Below, piece by piece: positions 56,233-64,000 of a stretch of 64,000 bases of DNA. The DNA lies in assembly GCA_001643675.2 (NCBI GenBank), contig LSRY02000010.1, forward strand, positions 1,010,501 to 1,074,500, given 5' to 3'. Both the position numbers and the translations under genes were made by a program. Source of the DNA: Monocercomonoides exilis (Eukaryota > Preaxostyla > Oxymonadida > Polymastigidae). The notes beneath the pieces are model-generated. The model searched no databases and was not told where the DNA came from. It was given only the letters and a program-made list of their open reading frames with translations. The stretch's first letter is position 1; each line of letters begins with the position of its first letter.

Positions 56233-58465
56233 TCAAATTTGAAGTGTTCTTTCCAGCTCATCCGCTGCCTTTTCTTCCCTTTCAAACGCCTCCTTCAGCC
56301 GCTGGATCATCTCCTCTTCCTGCGCCTTCAGCTCCCTCAGCTTCGCCCTGTCGTTCCGCTCTGCTTCTTCGGCCGCCTCTATTTCCTGCTGTGTTCGCCT
56401 GTGTATTTGCTCTTCTCTTTCTCTCTCTCTCCTTCTTCTCTCTTCTTCTGCTTCTCTCTTTTGCCTGTTCAGCTCATCTGCCCGCCGTTTCTTCTCCATC
56501 CTTTCCCGCTCCAGAAATGCTCGTTTGGCTTCTTCGCCTTGCTTCAGACGCTGCTTCTCTTGAAGATACAGCTCCCGCCTCTGCTGAATGATGTACTCAT
56601 TTTGCTTCTGTGATAACGGCAAATGAATGAAATATAAGGAAATGAAAAAAAAAAAAAAATGAAAACGAAGGGAAAAATAAAAAATTTCAAAATGCTTCAA
56701 AATAAAAATTAAAGGTTAATGAATAACTCTTAAAACTCTTTTGAATACTCTTCTTATTTTTATAATTTTGCTTCTGATTTTGAAAAAAAAAACAATCATA
56801 CCATTTTTTCTGTCTGCATCATCTTTTTTTCGTCCCACCGATAAGCCGCATTAGCTCCTCTTTCTCTTTCCAGCGCTTTCAACCTCTCTTCCTTCGCCCT
56901 CTCCTCTTCTTCCTTCTGTTTCTTCATTCTCTCCGCCTCTTCTTTCCTCTTCCTCAGACTCGCCTCTTTCTCTCTCGCGTTGCGCTCCTCCATCGCCATC
57001 TTCGCCAGCCTCGCCTGCATCAGCTGCACATCCGACGACACAATCATCTTCCTCCTCAGCGCCTCTGCTTTCTGCTGCGCCAGCGCCTCTCCATCCATCA
57101 TCCCTTGCGTGCTGCCCAGCGATGATCGCGTCATATCCGCAGTGGTTGAGCCAGAGCCAGAGCCAGAGCCAAAGCCAGAGCCAGCGCTGGTGGTTGTTGG
57201 GGATGACATGGAAGACGTGGTTGATGTGGTAGGTGACGTGGGTTTGTGTGCTGACGTGGATGAATATGAACCCCGCGTCTTCAATGATGCTGTGGAAGAT
57301 GAAAGAGAATAGAAAGGAAAAAGAAAAAAATGATTAAAAATAATTATAAAAGGTATATAAAAAATCAGTAAATTTCAATATATCAAATATTTATTGTGAG
57401 ATTTTCTTAATAAGCAAATATATCATCAATTTTCATTCATTCTCCAAATGTATAAACTTCAGAATTTCAAAAATTTTCAAATGACTCTCTCAAGAGACTG
57501 GACAATTGCACCATACTTTTTTCCTCTTGCTTAGAAGGAAGAGGAGGAATAGAATCAGACTGAAGAGTCGTTCTTTGAAGAAGACACGGAGATCTTGATC
57601 TGCGCTGAACTGTGGGCTGTATAGGCCCCTTACCATACGAAGAAGAAAGAGAGGAGCTTAGCCTCGAGGCTCTCGACTTGGGCCTCGAAGACCTGCGGCT
57701 TGGCGATCCCATCGATGAAGATGTTGTGCCATATGACGATTTAGTTGATCGGCGAGACATTCCTGTCGATCCAGCCGAAAGTCGGCGTCCTGCTTTGGAT
57801 GATTGTGAACTTCTAGCAGATTTTGATTGAATACTTGCCTTTTGGGGCTTGTCGCTGGGGTATGTAGAGAAATCTTCTGCATGGAACGAACTTATTTCAT
57901 TTTGATTTTGCTCGCCTTGTGATGATTCTTTTACCTCCAGTGCATTTGCAGAAGTCGAAGGCGATAAGTGTCCATATCCGTAGGATGGCGATTGTGGTGG
58001 AGTTGAAGTGTTTTGTCTGTTTTGTGGATGCTCTTTAATTCTTGGTGTAGAAGATTGTGTAAGCTGAGGAGCAGCATCTTTTTGACTTGCTGAAGTGAAA
58101 TTTAGAGAAGGGAGAGATTCACATTCTTCAGAAGGCTTTTGTGCTTGTTTTTCATTCAATTCTTTTTCTTCATTCTTTACACACTCGGGCGTTGTTGTCT
58201 GTTCAGGCTTTTCTTCTGCAACGCAATCCATGTTTGATTCTCCTGTTGAATTGTCTTCATCTTCTATTACAACTTGATTCGAGTAATATGCATTAGCGTC
58301 ATTTGCGTTGCTTTGCTTAGAATGATTAAGCTCATCAACTGAAGATACTTGATCCCCAGAAGGGAGAGGAGCTTGCATTTCTTCAGGAGGAACTTGAAAT
58401 ACAACTTCATCAGATGAAAGAGAATCTTTTCTTTCGTCCTCCTGCGAATCACTTTGTGGATCCAT
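56233..58465 (-). CDS. coiled-coil protein with disordered Ser-rich N-terminal half, 603 aa
   Basis: Exons are 57517-58465, 56802-57289 and 56233-56607, joined in phases 1 and 0 (GTATGG..CACAG; GTATGA..CACAG). The ORF 57467-58465 alone reads past the first donor into intron. The N-terminal half is acidic then Ser/Arg-rich (SARSSQSSKAGRRLSAGS, SRRSSRPKSRASRLSSS). From about residue 350 it becomes a continuous charged coiled coil (ARLAKMAMEERNAREKEASL ... RREREREEQIHRRTQQEIE). It lies next to MNS1 on the same strand and resembles trichohyalin-like flagellar coiled coils. An axonemal or cytoskeletal role is inference. Confidence 0.75.
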
Positions 58466-58790
58466 TTTTAGGAGATATAAAAGGCAAAAGTATTGCCAAA
58501 ATAAAGAATAATTAACCGAGTTATGCTCAAAGCGATCAAAAACAGTTCTTTTTGAAAAAGATTAAATTAAAATTTTCGTTTAATATGGAAAAAACGTCCT
58601 TCTGCAATCGGATTTAAAATAAAAATATTGCTAAAATTGTGTTGTGAAATAAAAAAAAGAAGTGAATCAAGGAAGTGAATAACAAATGGCAGGTTAATGC
58701 GTGAATAAAGTTAAAGATATAATGATTGAGTTTTTTTTTTAAAAAAAATGATCATATTGAAGATAGAAACACAGAGCAAGAGTCCAAGAA
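58466..58790. other. intergenic
   Basis: 325-bp AT-rich spacer between MNS1 (3' end) and the coiled-coil gene (5' end). Nothing recognised. Confidence 0.5.
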
Positions 58791-60845
58791 TTACCACGGG
58801 CGGGTGTCTCTGTACCGAGGGTGTGTTCTTGACGAAGTGCCGCTTCCGCCCAGCCCTGGAATCAGCCCAGGCGCCTTCGATGCCTCTGCGGCTGATTGTT
58901 GCTGCTGTTTTCCCGAGTAATTTCTCGTTTCCGGAAACAGCTTCTTGGCGTCCTCCTCGTAGATTCTCTCGTATTCCCTCTGGTCTTCTGGGTTGTCGAA
59001 CACTTTGTCCTTCGCGCCCATCTGCTTCTGCGCCAAGTACTCTCTCTGCATCTCCTCTGGAAACACTGCCAGTTCCTCTTCGTTCTGAATAACACCCTTT
59101 GGCAGATAGCCCCACAGCTTCACAGCATGCTCCTTCAGCAGCCTCAGCCTCTCCTCCTGGATCAGCCTGCGCCTGTCCTCCTGCCGCTTCTGCTCAGCCT
59201 CCCACTCCGCCCTCTCCGCTGCCTCCTTCGCCTTCTCCTGCTCCCGCTTCAGCTTTACCAGCCGCTCCGCCTCTCTCATATGCTCCGCCACCTTCGCTTT
59301 CCTCCGCTGCGCTGTCATCTGGTCGATTCTTTCGTCTTCGGCAAACTTCTGCATCATCGCCTCCTTCATCTTCCTGTCTTCCTCTGCCTCCCGCGCCACA
59401 CGCTCTGCTTTAGCTTTCTTCCACTCCTCCTCCGCACGCATCATCTCCTCCTGCATCCGCTGCCGCTTCAGCGCCTCTTCTTTCTCTGCTCCTCTTCTTT
59501 TCGCCTCTTCCTCTTCAAACACCAGCTCGTCCCGCAGCCTCTCCAGCTCGTCTTTCTCCGCCTTGTCGCGCGATATTGTCGCTGCAATCTGCGCATAGAG
59601 CCTCTTTTGCTCGTCTTCTTTGGCTTTTCGTTGGCGTTCGGTCTCTTCTTCCCGCTTCTCTTTCTCAATGGTGAACTTGCGTATGCGTTCGTTCTGTAAA
59701 TTTCAACCAGAAATATGCGAAATATGGTAAATCAAAGTGAATTGTGATTAAGTTAAATGAAAAGAAAAAAAGAAATATTTTTTTTTTTTTGAAAGAAATG
59801 TTATTTTTGTTTGGCATATGAACTAAAATAACAAATAAAAAACAGAACACCTCGTCTTCAATCATCTTCCGTTCTTTTTCTCTAGATTCTTCTCTCTGCT
59901 TGAAGTATTCACTTATGAATTGTTGCATTTCTTTCTGTTTTTTCATTCTTTCCATCTCTTCTCTAAAAAAAATATTCAAATTATAAATTTATTTCAATAA
60001 AAACATTATGAATTTAAAAGTTAATATTAATAAGTTCCGACAATTTTTTATACCTTTCATTTGCTTCAAGCACTTGTCGAACAGCTTCATCGACCATCTG
60101 CTTCTCTTGCAAAAATATCTCGTACTCTCTTTGCTTTTCTATTTTTATTTAAAATAAGTTCAAAAAATCATATAACATAACATGTTGTAAATCAATTACA
60201 ATGAATAAAATGAATTTTAATATACGTAATTCTCGTTCGTGCTTATGCATTTCAAGAGCTTGCTTCTCATCTTCCAGTTGCTTTAATCGTTTTTCTTCCG
60301 GATCACCTTCACGAGAAAGACGAATCTTTTCGAATTGCTCTGCTGCAAGCTCTGCTTCGCGATCTTTGATCTAAATTAATAAAAATCAAAACATTTTTTC
60401 ACAAATAGAATTATCTAAACATAATAAGCTTATTATTATCATAAGCAAACGTGCTCTTCTTCTTGAATCTGAACTTTCTCTTCTAATTGGTGGGCGCGTT
60501 CTTTATTCATGTAAGCAGCTTGAAGTTTAACTTCAAGCTCCTTAATTTCATCAGACGTTTCCCGAATACGCTTAATCTCAGCCTCTCTAGTTAATCTTTC
60601 TGCTTTTTGTCTGGCATATTCTTCTGCCAATTTTGTTTCTGCAGCTAGAGTCCTCTCGCGAAGCAATTTTTGTTTTCGATTCTGTTATTTTGTGTAAAAG
60701 TCAAGAAATTGTTTGTTCAATAAAAGTTTATGTTTTCTATAAATACCTCTTCTATTTGAGCGATGCGCGCTTCTTCTTCTTCGATTTCACGAAGCATGCG
60801 ATTTCTTCTTTTTGCAGCTGCTCTCTGATCAATCTCACTTAGCAT
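58791..60845 (-). CDS. MNS1: MNS1-like flagellar coiled-coil protein (TPH domain)
   Basis: About six exons. The first is 60747-60845 (MLSEIDQRAAAKRRNRMLRE). Further exons lie near 60680-60450, 60370-60235, 60140-60052 and 59963-59853, and the last is about 59694-58791 (TAA). The protein, roughly 525 aa, is almost wholly charged coiled coil (TPH family). It ends with the MNS1 hallmark ERLRLLKEHAVKLWGYLPKG, followed by a less conserved tail with FPEEMQREYLAQK and a Gln/Gly segment. In animals MNS1 is a microtubule inner protein of axonemal doublets and about 495 aa. The LLKEHA..L.GYLPKG block makes this the best match; CFAP53 or CFAP45 are the alternatives. Confidence 0.8.
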
Positions 60846-61217
60846 TCAAACAGAAATATGATTTGACTAACAGTTTGATTCAAGTTATGGTTCAGAAAAT
60901 TTTAATAGGGTTATATTTTATAATTTGAAAAAAAAATGACATTGATTTGTTCCAAATGATCTCTGATGCATTATCATAATTTGTCTTTTATTCACTTATG
61001 AAGAAATTCTGAAAAACTTAATGATAAAGATAACAGTTTTTTGAAAATTTTGAATGGAACAAAATACATGCTGCAAATTATTTTTTGTCAAATGTTATGT
61101 TGACAAATTAATTTATCAAATAATCGTTCATTTCATATTTTGTTGAAGAAAAAAATAAAACAAATAATTCATAGTCGAAAAGCGAGAGAGATAGAAAACA
61201 ATTACTGAAAAATTTGA
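60846..61217. other. intergenic
   Basis: 372-bp AT-rich 5' flank of MNS1 up to the first foldback element. Nothing recognised. Confidence 0.5.
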
Positions 61218-61584
61218 TGGTGAGGGAAAAAACCCGCACAAGGGAAAAAACCCGCACACATGACATTTTCTTTAGAATTAATCAATCAATTTCATATATG
61301 TGGAAGATTATTTCATTTTAACTCCGTCGCTAACTTCTTTTAGTCCAATATTACGCATTTCAATTTAAAAAATCAAAAACAAAAAATATTGATCAAAAGA
61401 TCAAAAAAGATCAATATTTTTTGTTTTTGATTTTTTTATTGAAATACGTAATATTGGACTAAAAGAAGTTAGCGACGGAGTTAAAATGAAATAATCTTCC
61501 ACATATATGAAATTGATTGATTAATTCTAAAGAAAATGTCATGTGTGCGGGTTTTTTCCCTTGTGCGGGTTTTTTCCCTCACCA
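61218..61584. mobile_element. foldback MITE, 367 bp
   Basis: Two arms of about 175 bp are nearly exact reverse complements around a short loop at about 61400. Each end starts TGGTGAGGGAAAAAACCCGC and carries a tandem GGGAAAAAACCCGCACA unit. The one difference I saw is AAATGCG versus AAATACG in the arms. A TGA flanks each end (61215-61217 and 61585-61587), a possible 3-bp target duplication. No coding capacity. Confidence 0.85.
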
Positions 61585-61722
61585 TGAGATCAAATCAAAT
61601 AAAGCAATTTGCAAGATTTCTTCTCTTCCAACATGTTTCTATTTGCTTTTCTGCTCATATACTGCTACGCATTTAGCCTTCTCAATTTTCTCTTTAACGT
61701 TCAATTTCCTCTTTTCAAATTA

Positions 61723-62728
61723 GGGTCAACTTTTTAATGGGACTATTTCCCTTATTGGCACTTTTTTTGTTTTTGACTGTAAACTTTCAACAAACGTTGA
61801 TTGGCTTTCAGTACTTCAAAAAACCTTTTTTACAAGTTTAACACAATTTATTTACAGTTTGTTTTTTAATTTTTGCTTATTACACATTGAGAAATTACGT
61901 TTTTTTGTTAAATTTGAAAGGACTTTTACCAGCCAACTAGGCAACGTCCAAGAAATTGGATACATGTTTTGAATAGCAAATACTATTATCTAACTACTTT
62001 TAAATTCTTTTTTTCATAAACACTTTTTTCTTGTTTTTTTCACATTTCATTTTTTTAACAACATTCTAACATAAAACCGATTATTTCTTTGTTAATATAA
62101 TGAAATGATAAAAATAAAAATTTGATATGAAAAACAAATAGTCTAATAATAAAGTATTTGAAAAATGAAACATTTATTTTTTCTATTTAACTAAAACGGA
62201 CAAATGGCGCTTTCTTAAAATAATCGATGATCAAGTATTTGTAAATAAGTTAAGTTCTTGACAAATAGAAAAAATTAATGTTCCATTTTTCAAATACTTT
62301 ATTATTAGACTATTTGTTTTTCATATCAAATTTTTATTTTTATCATTTCATTATATTAACAAAGAAATAATCGGTTTTATGTTAGAATGTTGTTAAAAAA
62401 ATGAAATGTGAAAAAAACAAGAAAAAAGTGTTTATGAAAAAAAGAATTTAAAAGTAGTTAGATAATAGTATTTGCTATTCAAAACATGTATCCAATTTCT
62501 TGGACGTTGCCTAGTTGGCTGGTAAAAGTCCTTTCAAATTTAACAAAAAAACGTAATTTCTCAATGTGTAATAAGCAAAAATTAAAAAACAAACTGTAAA
62601 TAAATTGTGTTAAACTTGTAAAAAAGGTTTTTTGAAGTACTGAAAGCCAATCAACGTTTGTTGAAAGTTTACAGTCAAAAACAAAAAAAGTGCCAATAAG
62701 GGAAATAGTCCCATTAAAAAGTTGACCC
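61723..62728. mobile_element. large foldback element, 1006 bp with 450-bp arms
   Basis: The left arm, 61723-62172, and right arm, 62279-62728, are reverse complements with almost no differences (one G/A change near the inner end). Flanks are TA on both sides. The ends are GGGTCAACTTTTTAATGG, beginning with the same GGGTCA as the intact pogo-like transposon at 10540. The loop of about 106 bp itself pairs partly (TTTTTTCTATTT / AAATAGAAAAAA). No ORF. Likely non-autonomous. Confidence 0.9.
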
Positions 62729-62730
62729 TA

Positions 62731-63617
62731 TTATAATCTTTCGCAATGATAAATATTCAACATGAATAAAAAAAAACTGTTTGATCTTGTTTCAATTGAA
62801 GCTACATTTGTTTTCTTATTTGTGCATGTTTCCTCTCTTCAGTTTTGCATCTCGCTTTGAATGAGCATTTGCATCAAATAAATGTGAAAATCAGAATACT
62901 TCCATTTCGTTTCGATCAAATGGCCCGATTTTTCCTTTGAGAATATTTGATAGTTTTCTGTTTTTGACAAAAATAAAGAATGCAGATTTTGGCTTTTTGC
63001 CATATTCACCATTTATTTTTTCCACGCAATTCGCATGATTATATCTTTTGTTGCAATAACAACATACACAGCACAATATCTCAAAAACAGAACAGAAAAC
63101 GCATTGCACATGCAATAATGAAGGTGCTGACAAAAAATATGAATAAATACATACATAAACACAACAATGATCAGAAAACATAGAAAGGATTCAATACATA
63201 TTGGCGAAGTGAAATACATACACACTCTGCTTCTGAAAAAAATCAAAATGTTCAAAAATGAACCGCAAGCCAAATCAGCCAATGCCCACCCACAAAATAG
63301 GTCAGCATTTGCACCCCAAACAACAAAACAGAAACCCTCAACACCCACATCTCTTTTTCATTCTCCTCATTCGAGAACGCTCAAATCCCAACACAAAACA
63401 TACAAACGGCTTGCTGCCTTCCTCTCCTGCTTTATTAAGCAACTCACTCTTCCTTTCACAAAATATCATCTTTCCTGTTTTTTCCCCTCTTCTAACACCA
63501 AATCAAATCTTGCAACCCTGTTCTTTTCCCAACTTCACTCTTCCTCCAACCAGTCTCCAATCACACCCAAATCCACATCTTTTCTTTTCCACATTTCATC
63601 TCCAATAATTCTCTTCA
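62731..63617. other. intergenic
   Basis: AT-rich, then T/C- and A/C-rich. The ORFs here (62891-63181, 63013-63348, 63258-63608) overlap on both strands and lack coding features. Confidence 0.45.
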
Positions 63618-64000
63618 TCAGCCCCTTTTCATCCCTTTCCACATTTCTTCAAAAGCTCTTGCAATCTTTTCTTCTTCTTTTCCTTCTTCTTCTTCTTCTT
63701 CCTCTTCTCCTTCATCTTCATCTCCTTTTCCATCTCCCTCTTTATCCTCTTCTTCCTCAATTTCATCTTCTTCCCCATTTTCAATCATCCCAGTTGCCCC
63801 AATCGCATCTGACATCGTCACCATCTTTGCCTCCGCTGGAAAAATCTCCAGCAGTTCTCTCCTCACCTCCACAACCCCTGGCCTGTCTTTCCCTTGCGCT
63901 GAAATGCAACTCCCCACAACACTAAACAACACACTTCCCCGAATCTCCTCCACATCTGGCCTCTCCCCATTCATTATCTTCTGCCCTGCAATCACTGCCT
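63618..64000 (-). CDS. 3' end of an unknown protein, possibly a kinase-like C-lobe plus acidic tail (runs off right edge)
   Basis: The minus frame is open from the right edge to the TGA at 63618. It reads AGQKIMNGERPDVEEIRGSV ... CISAQGKDRPGVVEVRREL, then an acidic tail of Glu/Asp/Lys and a basic end (MWKGMKRG). The G-x-RP-x ... C-x(5-6)-RP pattern resembles the last helices of a protein kinase domain, where the second RP follows a Cys. The kinase core would be outside the window, so this is tentative. GC is higher here than in the flanks, as expected of coding sequence. Confidence 0.55.
   Translation of the reverse strand, partial: AVIAGQKIMNGERPDVEEIRGSVLFSVVGSCISAQGKDRPGVVEVRRELLEIFPAEAKMVTMSDAIGATGMIENGEEDEIEEEEDKEGDGKGDEDEGEEEEEEEEGKEEEKIARAFEEMWKGMKRG

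Noticed and set aside
57467-57516. C-terminus of the 332-aa ORF (SMVQLSSLLRESFENF) as a true protein end
   Set aside because: A GTATGG donor at 57516 joins in phase to the exon at 57289, and the coiled-coil frame continues. The ORF end is intronic.
61723-62728. Large palindrome as a simple assembly artefact
   Set aside because: The unique loop, the TA at both ends and the transposon-like GGGTCA tips argue for a real element, though long reads are needed to be certain.
1-64000. tRNA genes, rRNA genes, CRISPR arrays, bacterial operons or phage genes
   Set aside because: I saw no B-box-like GGTTCGANTCC sequences, no rRNA blocks and no spaced direct repeats. The gene structure is eukaryotic.

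Overview
The window looks like nuclear DNA of an intron-bearing, AT-rich protist. The best guess is an oxymonad flagellate (Preaxostyla) of the Monocercomonoides type. Evidence for a eukaryote: many 45-250 nt GT-AG introns (donors mostly GTATGT, GTTTGA or GTTTGC), a uL15 ribosomal protein, and RAD50, DPH7, VAMP7, a DHHC acyltransferase, a UBE2W-like E2 and MNS1. Evidence for an oxymonad: a giant secreted beta-helix surface protein, and two copies of a repeated unknown family (ELLPICISCLLKVA-type) that I recall from oxymonad genomes. This placement is from memory and was not searched. The standard code fits: TAA, TAG and TGA all end clean genes.

Layout. 1-5112 (-): the open N-terminal 1704 codons of a beta-helix surface protein that runs off the left edge. 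6273-9480 (+): an unknown spliced gene with a (CTTTT)n tract in one intron. 10540-12551: an apparently complete pogo/Tigger-like DNA transposon. 12788-13645 (+): a four-exon unknown gene. 13805-14315 (-): RPL27A. 14.3-17.2 kb: no convincing gene. 17166-21351 (+): a dead copy of the unknown oxymonad family, split by a decayed pogo-like element (17964-20245) and a 451-bp MITE (20827-21277). 22121-29312 (-): RAD50 with about 16 exons. 29776-30561 (+): UBE2W-like E2. About 31053-31349 (+): a two-TM protein. 31878-33199 (-): unknown. 33309-34904 (+): DPH7. 35083-35900 (-) and 36001-36321 (+): a divergent pair, a His/Ser/Lys-rich protein and a secreted acidic protein. 36433-39588 and 40065-44603 (-): two large disordered proteins. 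45255-46724 (-): the intact family paralog. 47139-48691: a decayed Tc1-like DD34E element. 50292-54038 (-): DHHC enzyme with a huge Ser-rich tail. 54815-55762 (-): VAMP7. 56233-58465 (-): coiled-coil protein. 58791-60845 (-): MNS1. 61218-61584 and 61723-62728: two foldback elements. 63618->64000 (-): the 3' end of another gene.

How it fits together. Most of the window is single-copy housekeeping genes (DNA repair, ubiquitin, translation, membrane traffic, flagellum) with no operon logic. Neighbours are often divergent or convergent over 100-500 bp. The accessory layer is DNA transposons that target TA. Three of them (10540, 17964, 61723) begin with GGG next to a TA, and two begin GGGTCA. The most informative locus is 17166-21351: removing both insertions in silico restores a continuous alignment to the paralog at 45-46 kb. 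The most striking structure is the 1006-bp foldback at 61723-62728 with nearly identical 450-bp arms.
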